64,000 bases of DNA from MW101C3 sp943367595 (lineage in GTDB: Bacteria > Cyanobacteriota > Cyanobacteriia > PCC-6307 > Cyanobiaceae). Below the pieces are notes generated by a model. It was not told where the DNA came from. It saw only the letters and a list, made by a program, of their open reading frames with translations, and ran no database searches. The translations under genes and the position numbers were made by a program. Position 1 is the stretch's first letter. Every line of letters starts with the position of its first letter. Where the stretch lies: assembly GCA_943367595.1 (NCBI GenBank), contig CALRJS020000012.1, positions 29,614 through 93,613 of the forward strand, given 5' to 3'. Of this stretch, positions 42,071-50,457 are shown in pieces.

Positions 42071-43728
42071 CCCTCTGGACCTACGAAGGCCCCCCTCATG
42101 TGGGCGCGATGCGGATCGCCGCCTCGATGGAAGGGCTGCACTACGTGCTGCATGCGCCCCAGGGCGACACCTACGCCGATCTTCTGTTCACGATGATCGA
42201 GCGGCGGGATCGTCGTCCCCCCGTCACATACACCACCTTCCAGGCTCGCGACCTCGGCGGTGACACCGCTGATCTGGTGAAGCGTTCGATCCAGCAGGCG
42301 GTGGACCGCTTCCAGCCCGAAGCCCTGCTGGTGGGTGAGAGCTGCACGGCGGAGCTGATCCAGGACCAGCCGGGCGCCCTTGCCGGTGGGATGAACCTCG
42401 GCGTGCCGGTGGTGAATCTGGAACTGCCCGCCTACTCAAAAAAAGAGAACTGGGGGGCAGCCGAAACCCTCTATCAGCTCTGCCGCAGCCTGCTGCGCGA
42501 GCAGGTGCCGGCGCCCGGAACGCCACGGCCCTCACCCGATCGCTGGAGGTCCGAAGGCCGAAGGCCGCGGGTGAATCTGCTCGGGCCGAGCCTGCTGGGG
42601 TTCCGCTGCCGCGACGACATCAAGGAGATCCGCGGCCTGCTGGGCGAACACGGCATCGATGTGAACGTCGTGGCACCGATGGGCTCCAGGCCTGCCGATC
42701 TGTTGCGCCTGCCGGAAGCTGACGCCAATGTCTGCCTTTACCCGGAAGTGGCCGGGCCGCTCTGCAGCTGGCTGGAGCGCCAGTTCGGCACGCCGGCGGT
42801 GCGCACGGTGCCCATCGGAGTGGGAGCCACACGGCGGTTCCTTGCCGAACTGAGCACTGTGCTCGATCTGGAAGCGCCCGAAGCCAACGAGGCCGACCTG
42901 CGCTCCAGGATGCCGTGGTACTCGCGCTCGGTGGATTCCACTTACCTCACCGGCAAGCGGGTGTTCATCTTCGCCGATGCCACCCACGCGATCGCCGCTG
43001 CGCGCATCGCCGCCGATGAGCTCGGCTTCACGGTGGTGGGCCTTGGCACCTACAGCCGCGAGCTGGCCCGCGAGGTGCGTGCCGCAGCCAAGGACCTGGG
43101 GCTGGAAGCCCTGATCACCGACGACTACCTCGCCGTGGAGAAGGCGATGGGAGAGGCCGCGCCGGAGCTGGTGCTGGGCACTCAGATGGAACGCCACAGC
43201 GCCAAACGCCTGGGCATTCCCTGTGCGGTGATCAGCGCTCCGCTGCACGTGCAGGACGTGCCGGCCCGTTACGCCCCTCAGATGGGTTGGGAAGGGGCGA
43301 ACGTGATCTTTGATTCCTGGGTGCACCCGCTGATGATGGGCCTGGAGGAACACCTGATCGGCATGTTCCGCCACGACTTCGAATTCGTTGAAGGGCACCG
43401 CAGCCATCTGGCAGAGGGAGCCCCACCCCGTCAGGCTGCAGCAGCCGAGCCTGTCCTGGCGGCGGTGGCCGGTTCGTCCCAAGCAGCGGCGGCCAACGGC
43501 ACCACCAACGGTGCAGCAGCAGCGGGGGCCACCGCCACGCTGGCACCCCCAACGGTGACCGGAGGCACAGCCGTCTGGAGCGCCGACGGCGAAGCCGCCT
43601 TGCGCAAGATCCCCTTCTTCGTGCGCGGCAAGGTGAAAACCAACACCGAAACCTTCGCCCGTGAACACGGGTTGGCGGCGATCACCGAAGAGGTGCTCTA
43701 CGACGCCAAGGCGCATTACAGCAAGTGA
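42061..43728 (+). CDS. chlB: Light-independent protochlorophyllide reductase subunit B
   Basis: A 555-residue NifK-like DPOR subunit that with ChlN holds the substrate site. Key runs are MELTLWTYEGPPHVGAMR, LLVGESCTAELIQDQPG and GWEGANVIFDSW. A disordered Ala/Thr/Gly-rich linker (about residues 455-510) joins the core to the C-terminal segment IPFFVRGKVKTNTE. The ATG overlaps chlN. Confidence 0.97.
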   Translation: MELTLWTYEGPPHVGAMRIAASMEGLHYVLHAPQGDTYADLLFTMIERRDRRPPVTYTTFQARDLGGDTADLVKRSIQQAVDRFQPEALLVGESCTAELIQDQPGALAGGMNLGVPVVNLELPAYSKKENWGAAETLYQLCRSLLREQVPAPGTPRPSPDRWRSEGRRPRVNLLGPSLLGFRCRDDIKEIRGLLGEHGIDVNVVAPMGSRPADLLRLPEADANVCLYPEVAGPLCSWLERQFGTPAVRTVPIGVGATRRFLAELSTVLDLEAPEANEADLRSRMPWYSRSVDSTYLTGKRVFIFADATHAIAAARIAADELGFTVVGLGTYSRELAREVRAAAKDLGLEALITDDYLAVEKAMGEAAPELVLGTQMERHSAKRLGIPCAVISAPLHVQDVPARYAPQMGWEGANVIFDSWVHPLMMGLEEHLIGMFRHDFEFVEGHRSHLAEGAPPRQAAAAEPVLAAVAGSSQAAAANGTTNGAAAAGATATLAPPTVTGGTAVWSADGEAALRKIPFFVRGKVKTNTETFAREHGLAAITEEVLYDAKAHYSK

Positions 43729-43853
43729 GGGATTGAGCGCACAGCAGCCGGGAGATGTTTCGGTTTGCACCATGCGCGAACACGCTTGGCCGTGCTGACC
43801 TTGCATGGAACCAAGCCATTGTTCGGCCCCGTTTCAAGGCAAGGATCGCGCTG

Positions 43854-44753
43854 ATGACAGCCACGCTCACGACTCCCACCAATCGCGTTGAAGACGGCGA
43901 AGGCAGCCTGCAGGTGCACCAGGACGCCTCGATGAACATCGAGACCGGCGCCCTGGTGATTGCGGTGTACGGCAAGGGGGGGATCGGAAAATCCACCACC
44001 TCCTCCAACCTCTCGGCCGCCTTTTCGAAGCTCGGCAAGCGGGTGCTGCAGATCGGCTGCGATCCCAAGCACGACAGCACCTTCACTCTCACCAAGAAGA
44101 TGGTGCCCACGGTGATCGACATCCTCGAAACCGTGGACTTCCACAGTGAGGAATTGCGGCCGGAAGATTTCGTCTTCGAGGGCTACAACGGAGTGATGTG
44201 CGTGGAATCGGGCGGCCCGCCGGCCGGCACCGGCTGCGGGGGTTACGTCACCGGGCAGACGGTGAAACTGCTCAAGGAGCACCACCTGCTGGAAGACACC
44301 GATGTGGTGATCTTCGACGTTCTGGGCGATGTGGTCTGCGGTGGCTTCGCCGCACCCCTTCAGCATGCCCACTACTGCCTGATCGTCACGGCGAACGATT
44401 TTGATTCGATCTTCGCCATGAACCGGATCATGCAGGCGATCAATGCCAAAGCCAAGAACTACAAGGTGCGACTTGGTGGTGTGATTGCCAACCGCTCGGA
44501 GGACACCGACCAGATCGATAAGTTCAACGAGCGCACCGGCCTGCGCACGATGGCCCACTTCAAAACCGTTGATGCCATCAGGAAATCACGCCTGAAGAAG
44601 TGCACCATCTTTGAGATGGAATCCAGCCCGGAAGTGGAGGCGGTGCAGCAGGAGTACCTGAGCCTTGCTCAGAAGATGCTCAGCGATGTGGAGCCACTGG
44701 AGGCCGAATCCCTCAAAGATCGGGACATCTTTGATCTGCTGGGCTTCGACTGA
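43854..44753 (+). CDS. chlL: Light-independent protochlorophyllide reductase ATP-binding protein
   Basis: A 299-residue NifH-like homodimeric reductase feeding electrons to ChlN/ChlB. It has Walker A YGKGGIGKSTT, the cluster cysteines in AGTGCGGYVTG and VLGDVVCGGFA, and switch II DVLGDVV. The start at 43854 is chosen because the first 30 or so residues before the P-loop region are a normal variable leader. A GC-rich dyad follows the stop codon. Confidence 0.98.
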   Translation: MTATLTTPTNRVEDGEGSLQVHQDASMNIETGALVIAVYGKGGIGKSTTSSNLSAAFSKLGKRVLQIGCDPKHDSTFTLTKKMVPTVIDILETVDFHSEELRPEDFVFEGYNGVMCVESGGPPAGTGCGGYVTGQTVKLLKEHHLLEDTDVVIFDVLGDVVCGGFAAPLQHAHYCLIVTANDFDSIFAMNRIMQAINAKAKNYKVRLGGVIANRSEDTDQIDKFNERTGLRTMAHFKTVDAIRKSRLKKCTIFEMESSPEVEAVQQEYLSLAQKMLSDVEPLEAESLKDRDIFDLLGFD

Positions 44754-44762
44754 GTAGAGATG

Positions 44763-44789
44763 GCCGGCGGCACACCCCCTGTCGCCGGC
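44763..44789. terminator. Candidate terminator between chlL and convergent gene
   Basis: A perfect 7-bp inverted repeat, GCCGGCG / CGCCGGC, with a 13-base loop lies 10 bases after the chlL stop codon. No T-run follows, so it is a weak candidate serving the convergent pair. Confidence 0.4.
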
Positions 44790-44833
44790 ATGACTCGTTC
44801 CCGCAGCGATGACTCCGCCGGTTCAGACCCGGC

Positions 44834-45724
44834 TCAGACTTCGGCAGCCGCCCGTTCCACAAGGCGGCGGGCCACCGCCTGCACGCCCGTGTGGGCATAG
44901 GTGTCGGTGAAGGCGTCCAGGAACACGGCGAACTGATCCAGTCGCCCCTGCCACGGGCCCAGCGTGGATTCCATCGCCCGCACGGCTGATTGGCCGGTGA
45001 GAGCAAGGTCGGCGGTGAATCCGCCGGCCCAGCCCAGCCACTGGTCCACGCCCCGGCGCAGAAAGCTGAGGTGGGCCTGATCGCCGCGCCCCGGAATCAG
45101 ACCGGCCATCTGCCGGTAGGAGGGCAGCCGCTGGAGATCTTTCTGGCCAGCCGCCCCCAGCAGGCCATCCAGGCGTTGCAGGGCCTGATCACCGAGCGGC
45201 AGCAGCGCGTCAAAGCAGATCAAGGCAGCCATCCGCACTCTCGCTTCACCGGCGTAGTCGGCCAGGGCAGCGCCGAAGGCGCCGAAGCTGTCGCCGGGCA
45301 GGCCATTCACCTGGGTGAAGGCCAGCAGCTCCGCCGCCACCTTCAGGCTCAGATCCACCGCCTGCAGGGTGTCGCCAGGCGGGGTCAGATCGGCCAGGCG
45401 CTTGAGCAAGGGCAGACCGCCGCTCACGTTGGCGAGCAGCCGCACCCCACCGGCCGCGTGCTGGGAACGGTTCACAGAGTCGTACAGGCTGAGCGCACGG
45501 CCGTAGCCCTCAGCGCGGGCACGGCTCAGCAGATCGGCGCGGGAACGGATGCGGGCGATCAGGGCAGGATCGTCGTCGCCGATCACGTCCTTGATCAGAT
45601 CCTCAGCGCTGCGGAGGTTGGTCCACCCCCCGGGCACCAGGGTGCTGATGCCCTGGAGCGCCAACACGGTGAGGCCCCGACGGGGCAGACGCTCAAGGCG
45701 CTCAAGCACAGTGGGGCGGGCCAT
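44834..45724 (-). CDS. Protein of unknown function
   Basis: A 296-residue, mostly helical soluble protein with a strong ATG start and overlap with the gene upstream (one base), which supports it being real. Segments such as GISTLVPGGWTNLRSAEDL and CFDALLPLGDQALQRLDGL do not match a family I recognise. It lies in a pair with the anchored protein below, between chlL and por, so a role in pigment or membrane maintenance is possible but only positional. Confidence 0.75.
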   Translation of the reverse strand: MARPTVLERLERLPRRGLTVLALQGISTLVPGGWTNLRSAEDLIKDVIGDDDPALIARIRSRADLLSRARAEGYGRALSLYDSVNRSQHAAGGVRLLANVSGGLPLLKRLADLTPPGDTLQAVDLSLKVAAELLAFTQVNGLPGDSFGAFGAALADYAGEARVRMAALICFDALLPLGDQALQRLDGLLGAAGQKDLQRLPSYRQMAGLIPGRGDQAHLSFLRRGVDQWLGWAGGFTADLALTGQSAVRAMESTLGPWQGRLDQFAVFLDAFTDTYAHTGVQAVARRLVERAAAEV

Positions 45725-46275
45725 CAGCGCACCAGAGCAAGGGATGGGATCGTGGCAGCAGGGCTTGACGACGGGCCGAGCCGCCTGGGCCGCACAGAAG
45801 CGAGGGCCTTGAGGTCAAAGCTCTCCAGCAGCTCATGGCGCTCCTTCGCATCGAGGCCAACGCCCTGGCCGATCACCTTCACCTGAAAGCGGCCACCCAC
45901 AAGCACGGCGCTGGCCTGGCTGCCCTGCTCCACCAGGGGCCAGCCGGCCAGGGTGTCAGCGGCGGCGGCGAACTTCTCGCGGGCCTCGGGGGCGGTGGTG
46001 GTGTCGGAGATCGCCAACAGCGCCACCACTTCTCCACTGCGCTTCAGCCTGGCCTCGCTGAAGCCACGCTTCTCCTGGCTGAACACCAGCTCTTCGCCCG
46101 GCGATGCCGCCGGGAACAGGCGGTTGAAAGCCGTGCCGTTGACCACCTGCTGGGCGGGCACATCGCCCACCGTGCCGCCGGGCAGCCAGTCGGAGAAGGG
46201 GAGCAGCACCACAGCGCCGCCCACCAGAGCGGCAGCGAGGCCAAGGGCAAGGATCCAGCGCAGGAAGCGGGGCAT
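45724..46275 (-). CDS. Membrane-anchored protein of unknown function
   Basis: A 183-residue protein with an N-terminal hydrophobic anchor (WILALGLAAALVGGAVVLLP) and a soluble domain probably outside the cytoplasm. The N-terminal half of that domain reads VNGTAFNRLFPAA and LVFSQEKRGFSEARL. No family recognised. It overlaps the downstream unknown gene by one base. Confidence 0.75.
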   Translation of the reverse strand: MPRFLRWILALGLAAALVGGAVVLLPFSDWLPGGTVGDVPAQQVVNGTAFNRLFPAASPGEELVFSQEKRGFSEARLKRSGEVVALLAISDTTTAPEAREKFAAAADTLAGWPLVEQGSQASAVLVGGRFQVKVIGQGVGLDAKERHELLESFDLKALASVRPRRLGPSSSPAATIPSLALVR

Positions 46276-46329
46276 CGACAGGCTGGGCGAAGAACAGAGA
46301 AGGAAGGGAAAGCGGAGCTGGGCGTCGGC

Positions 46330-47343
46330 TCAGCCCAGGCCCACCAGTTGCAGGGAAAGGTCCCAGGTCTGGGCAGCGATGGCGGGATCGCTGGCTTTCT
46401 CCGAGAGCTCCTGGACGAACTGCTTACCGCCCTGCTTCTGCCGGTTGCCCCAGCTCCAGTGAGCACCGGACACCGCGAAGGCTGGATCGGCCACCACTTG
46501 CGCCACCCTGACGCCGGCCAGCTCCTGGCTGACATAGCCGCCGGTGATGTTCTTCTGAAACCAGGGGAAGATCTTCTGAAAAAGGGGATAGCTGTTGCGG
46601 AACAGCGGCGTATCCGCCACACACCCCGGATAGAGCGAACTGAACACGATGCCGGTGCGTTCGTGCAAGCGCCGGTGCAGCTCCTGGGTGGTGATCATGT
46701 TGCAGAGCTTGCTGTCCTTGTAGGCCTTGCCCGGCTTGAACGGCTTGCCGCTGGCCATCGTGATCGGGGCCTTGAACCCTGCCTTGAAGCCGGAGAGATC
46801 GCCCAGATCGGCGGGCGCCGGGATCGGGATCTTGCCGCCCAGCTCCTTGGAGTTCGCCGTGACCGTGCCCAGGATCACCAGTCGGCGCGACGGATGGGTG
46901 GAGCGCTGCAGATCCTCGAGCAACAGCTGAATCAGCAGGAAGTGGCCCAGATGGTTGGTGGCCATCGACAGCTCGTAACCCTGGGGCGAACGCAGCGGCT
47001 GCTTCAGCAGTGGCAGGTACACGGCCGCATTGCATACCAGTGCATCGAGCGGTCGCCCGGTGGCACGGAAGGCCTGCACCAGCCCCCTGACGCTGTCGAG
47101 ATCGCCGAGGTCCACCTGCAGGTGGGTGACGCTGGCCGCTGGAAGGCCCAGAGCCGTGGCGGCCGCGCGGGCCTTGGCGGTGTCGCGGCAGGCCATCACC
47201 ACATGCCAGCCGCAGTCCACCAGTGCCTTGGCGGCATAAAGACCCACACCCGACGACGCACCTGTGACCATCACCGTGCCGGGCTGGCCGGTGGTGACGG
47301 CGGTGCCGGCCGTTGAAGAGGCGGAGGTCTGCTCTGTCGCCAT
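46330..47343 (-). CDS. por: Light-dependent protochlorophyllide oxidoreductase
   Basis: A 337-residue short-chain dehydrogenase that reduces protochlorophyllide with NADPH only in light. The nucleotide motif TGASSGVGLYAAKAL, the NAAVYLPLL strand and the catalytic AYKDSKLCNM (Tyr, Lys) with the pigment-site GHFLLIQLLLEDL are all present. With chlNBL the cell has both light-dependent and dark routes to chlorophyllide within 7 kb. Confidence 0.97.
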   Translation of the reverse strand: MATEQTSASSTAGTAVTTGQPGTVMVTGASSGVGLYAAKALVDCGWHVVMACRDTAKARAAATALGLPAASVTHLQVDLGDLDSVRGLVQAFRATGRPLDALVCNAAVYLPLLKQPLRSPQGYELSMATNHLGHFLLIQLLLEDLQRSTHPSRRLVILGTVTANSKELGGKIPIPAPADLGDLSGFKAGFKAPITMASGKPFKPGKAYKDSKLCNMITTQELHRRLHERTGIVFSSLYPGCVADTPLFRNSYPLFQKIFPWFQKNITGGYVSQELAGVRVAQVVADPAFAVSGAHWSWGNRQKQGGKQFVQELSEKASDPAIAAQTWDLSLQLVGLG

Positions 47344-47466
47344 GGGTTGAAGGGACGCGGTGCGCCTCAACCTAAGGAGGGAGCCTCAGTTCTCCGGGGC
47401 TTTACCGGTGAGATTCAACAGAAGGAAACGCGCAACGATGGCCCATTGGGAAGGGAGGAAGCGGGG

Positions 47467-48015
47467 TCAACCGCCTGCTGGAGCGGGCTTCGACGCCGGT
47501 GTGGACTGGGCGGCTGATGAATTCTTGGGTTGGGAATCTTCCCAGACGATCCGCAGGCGATTGGGAGCGATCCATTGATCCTGCTCACGAATCAAACGCC
47601 GTTCGCCTTCCTTGGAAAAGAGCTGATCGAAGCGTTGCTGAACTTTGCGGAGTTTATTTTTTTCGATGTCGAGAATGGCGCTGATTTCGCCGTGGCTGTC
47701 AAGCCGCTGCTGGTAAGCCCCAGCCAGGTGCACCAGGCTCACGGAGGCGAGCAAGCCAAAGCCGAGCTTCACCGCCAGACCAATCACGCTGCAGAGAAGC
47801 TCCTGGCGTTCGCTCGAGGCCTGCCAGCCGTCGGGGTGCAGGTCTGCGGTGGTGCTGGAAGGGGCGGAGCTGAGGCGGGTGACCACCCCGGCCGGGCCGG
47901 CAGATCGTCCATGGCCGAGGCGAGGGAGATCTTTCCCCCCGGCAGGAGGCTTGGCACGGCTGGCCCGGCGCGGGCTGTCGGTGGGAGCCTGACGGGAGCG
48001 CAGGGCGGAAGCCAA
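47467..48015 (-). CDS. Putative single-span membrane protein with coiled coil
   Basis: A frame of 182 residues. After a disordered Arg/Pro/Ser-rich first third comes a hydrophobic segment (VKLGFGLLASVSLVHLAGAY) and a charged helical stretch DIEKNKLRKVQQRFDQLF typical of a coiled coil, then VWEDSQPKNS. No family recognised. No ATG is available; a TTG at 48015 or a later GTG would be the start, so the N-terminus is uncertain. Confidence 0.65.
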   Translation of the reverse strand: MASALRSRQAPTDSPRRASRAKPPAGGKDLPRLGHGRSAGPAGVVTRLSSAPSSTTADLHPDGWQASSERQELLCSVIGLAVKLGFGLLASVSLVHLAGAYQQRLDSHGEISAILDIEKNKLRKVQQRFDQLFSKEGERRLIREQDQWIAPNRLRIVWEDSQPKNSSAAQSTPASKPAPAGG

Positions 48016-48079
48016 TGGGGGCGGCGCAGGGGTTGCCGTCTTGTAGCAGGCGGAACGCCCCCTGCCAAGGCCTGAAGCT

Positions 48080-48184
48080 TCAGGAGTTGTAGAGGCCGAC
48101 GCTCAGACGGATGGCCAGCACGCCGGCGTGGGCTGCCACAACCAGCGCGATCAGAACTTCAACCTGGCTCAGAGAGGTGACCAT
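48080..48184 (-). CDS. psaM: Photosystem I subunit XII (PsaM)
   Basis: A 34-residue single-helix subunit of photosystem I. It reads MVTSLSQVEVLIALVVAAHA, then GVLAIRLSVGLYNS, which matches the PsaM pattern: short N-terminus, one hydrophobic helix, and the LAIRLSV..LY ending. Its ATG (48184-48182) shares a CATG palindrome with the start of the divergent CRR6-like gene. The gene is easily missed because of its length. Confidence 0.88.
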   Translation of the reverse strand: MVTSLSQVEVLIALVVAAHAGVLAIRLSVGLYNS

Positions 48185-48758
48185 GGCCGACGAAAACAAG
48201 CGTTTGACGCCACCATTGTTGGCTCAACCCTGCCATGGGCCCGACCCAACCGTTGGGCTGTCACAGCTCTTGATCTCCTCCGTTCCCTCCCTGCTTTCCA
48301 TCTCCGCCGATCAGATCCGGGCCCTCGACACCTCGCCCCTGACCGCCTGGAGTTCGCTGCCCGCCGCCCAGCTGATCGAGCAGGCGGGCAGCCTGCAGCT
48401 CAGCTTCGAGTGGCCCCGTCCCCAGGAAGATCCGCGCGAGCTGTCGGAAGTGCCGGAAGTGCGGCTCTGGAACCTGCGGGCCGACGCCCTTCATCCCTGG
48501 CTGCCGTTCGTGCTTGATCGCGGCAGCGGCCAGCTGTGCCGGCACGTGGCCATGCTGTTGCCCCACGGCTTCAGCCGCAACGAGGGGATTCGCTTCGCGC
48601 CGGAGAGCCTGGAGCTCTGGATCACTCACCGCCTGTTTCTGCTCGACGACTGGAGCCGTCGGCACGACCTGCACTGCCGCCAGGGTCTGGGTCAGATGGC
48701 GGCAGTGCTTGGCTTTGATCTCGACCCCGCCTTCTGGGCCGCACTGCCGGAGCACTGA
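48183..48758 (+). CDS. CRR6/DUF1817-like NDH-1 assembly factor
   Basis: A 191-residue soluble protein. The block ELSEVPEVRLWNLRADALHP followed by WLPFVLDRGSGQL resembles the chlororespiratory reduction 6 (DUF1817) family, which in plants and cyanobacteria helps assemble the NDH-1 arm that carries NdhI. If correct it serves complexes such as the ndhF4/ndhD4 pump encoded 16 kb away. The ATG at 48183 would overlap psaM's start codon; a start further in (TTG codons) is also possible. Confidence 0.68.
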   Translation: MADENKRLTPPLLAQPCHGPDPTVGLSQLLISSVPSLLSISADQIRALDTSPLTAWSSLPAAQLIEQAGSLQLSFEWPRPQEDPRELSEVPEVRLWNLRADALHPWLPFVLDRGSGQLCRHVAMLLPHGFSRNEGIRFAPESLELWITHRLFLLDDWSRRHDLHCRQGLGQMAAVLGFDLDPAFWAALPEH

Positions 48759-48762
48759 AGCC

Positions 48763-49530
48763 TCAGGCGAGCAGCAACTGCGAGCCGCGCCGTCCGCTAT
48801 CCAGCGCCAGCACCACCGTGGTCGTGCGCAGCATCAGCACCAGGCGGCATTCCCCCACCGTCTCCAGCCGCGCCGCCGACCAGCGGGCGGCCATGGCGGC
48901 TGAGCCCCCAAGCAACAGGGCCATCAACGCATCGGCACGCCCACCGGAGAGGAACTCCACCGAGGCGGCCGAGGCGGAGCAGAGCACCGCCAGGGTGCTG
49001 AGCCGGATGGCCGCATGCAACGGCATCCTCAGGCCCTTCACCATCAGCGGCACCATCATCAGCCCGCCGCCCACACCGAGCAGGCCCCCGGCCAAGCCAG
49101 CCAGCCCTCCCACCGCCACCAGCCCTGGCAGGGGAACGGGTGGCTCCTCTGCGCCGGCTGCCGCCCGACGGGGTTCGATCATGAGGGCCAGCACGGCGTA
49201 CATCAGCGCCTGCAGGGCCAGCAGGTGCCACCCCTGCAGCAGCCCGCCCAGGCGGCTGAAGCCGACGCCGCTCACGGCCGCCGCCATGCCGATCGCCAGG
49301 CAAGGCTGCAGGGCGAGGCGACCCTGCCGCAGGTGCGACCAGGTGCCACCCAAGGTGGTGGGCACGATCGCCACGGTGCTGGTGGCCAGGGCCTCATGCG
49401 GCGGCAGACCGATCAGCATCAGCATCGGAGCGAACACCAGCCCGCCGCCGATGCCGAGCAGGCCCGACAGCCAGCCAGCCACCACCCCCATCAGCAGCAG
49501 GGGCAGAAGTGGCAGCAGGTCGATCAGCAT
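48763..49530 (-). CDS. TauE/SafE-family sulfite/anion permease
   Basis: A 255-residue membrane protein of two homologous halves, each with the glycine-rich motif of the family: SGLLGIGGGLVFAPML and GGLLGVGGGLMMVPLM. Substrate probably a sulfur-containing anion but not determined. It converges on the CRR6-like gene with a 4-bp gap. The ATG at 49530 starts the first hydrophobic segment; another Met 12 codons upstream is possible. Confidence 0.9.
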   Translation of the reverse strand: MLIDLLPLLPLLLMGVVAGWLSGLLGIGGGLVFAPMLMLIGLPPHEALATSTVAIVPTTLGGTWSHLRQGRLALQPCLAIGMAAAVSGVGFSRLGGLLQGWHLLALQALMYAVLALMIEPRRAAAGAEEPPVPLPGLVAVGGLAGLAGGLLGVGGGLMMVPLMVKGLRMPLHAAIRLSTLAVLCSASAASVEFLSGGRADALMALLLGGSAAMAARWSAARLETVGECRLVLMLRTTTVVLALDSGRRGSQLLLA

Positions 49531-50327
49531 GGCGATGCCCTGACACCCGGCCACTGGCCCCTGCATCTTCCCTGACGCCCACGCTGCCCACGCATTGGCG
49601 CTGGATCCCACCCCTGACCAGCAGCGGTGATCGCCAGATGGCCATCGATGATCTGCTGCTCGACGGCCTGGTGCAGGGTTCTGGCCAGGGGGTCCTGCGT
49701 CTCTACCACTGGGACCGGCCGACCCTGTCCCTGGGGCACCACCAGCAGCGGCTGGAGCCCCACTGGCAGGCGCTTGTGGACGCCGGCCGCCTGGCCATGG
49801 TGCGCCGCCCCAGCGGCGGCAGGGCCGTGCTGCATGAGGGCTGCCTCACCTACGCGCTGCACTGGCCAGCGGCCAGCGGCAGCCGCGCCCAGACCTACTG
49901 CCGCGCCGTCCAGTGGTTGCGGCAGGCACTGGCGGGCTGGGGTCATCCCCTTCACCCCGGGCAGCAGGCCGCCAGCCGTCAGCGCAGCAGCTGTTTCGCC
50001 ACAAGCACGGCAGCCGATCTGGTGGAGGCGAATGGTGCCAAGCGGGTGGGCAGCGCCCAACTCTGGCGGCGTGGGCACCTGTTGCAGCACGGCACGCTGC
50101 TGCTGCGGCCCTCGAGCAGCCGCTGGCTGGAAGTGTTCGGGCAGGAGCCCCCGGCGGCGCTGGCCCCACTGCCGGTGGAGGGGGAGGCGTTGATCGAGGG
50201 CCTGCGGCAAGCTGCCCAGCAGGATCTGGGCGGCAGCTGGAGCAGCCAGCCGCTCAGCGCCAGGGAGTGGGACGCAGTGGAACAACGGTGCGGCAACTTC
50301 GCCGTGCGAACTGACGGCGGCGGCTGA
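49509..50327 (+). CDS. Lipoate-protein ligase-like protein (LplA/LipB fold)
   Basis: About 240-272 residues of the biotin/lipoate ligase fold. The family blocks RRPSGGRAVLHEGCLTYAL and KRVGSAQLWRRGHLLQHGTLL are present. It may attach or salvage lipoate, or octanoate, on carrier proteins. The start is not settled: conserved sequence (RWIPPLTSSGDRQMAIDDLL) precedes the Met at 49638, yet the only in-frame ATG before that, at 49509, overlaps the divergent permease start. Confidence 0.85.
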   Translation: MAAGRSAWRCPDTRPLAPASSLTPTLPTHWRWIPPLTSSGDRQMAIDDLLLDGLVQGSGQGVLRLYHWDRPTLSLGHHQQRLEPHWQALVDAGRLAMVRRPSGGRAVLHEGCLTYALHWPAASGSRAQTYCRAVQWLRQALAGWGHPLHPGQQAASRQRSSCFATSTAADLVEANGAKRVGSAQLWRRGHLLQHGTLLLRPSSSRWLEVFGQEPPAALAPLPVEGEALIEGLRQAAQQDLGGSWSSQPLSAREWDAVEQRCGNFAVRTDGGG

Positions 50328-50333
50328 GGAAGC

Positions 50334-50449
50334 AGCGGCACTGACGAAGGGGGAAGCGGCGGCAGTGACGAAGGGGGGTGCGTCGGAAGTGCCTAAGGGG
50401 GGGTGAGGCGGCAGTGATTAAGGGGGGGCGAGGCGGCAGGGTGTTGAGG
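50334..50449. repeat. Degenerate tandem array of about 25 bp, five units
   Basis: Five loosely similar units (consensus like GCGGCAGTGACGAAGGGGGG) fill the gap between the lipoate-ligase-like gene and the convergent protease gene. Runs of G are conspicuous. No gene fits this 130-bp stretch. Confidence 0.7.
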
Positions 50450-50457
50450 GATGGGCC

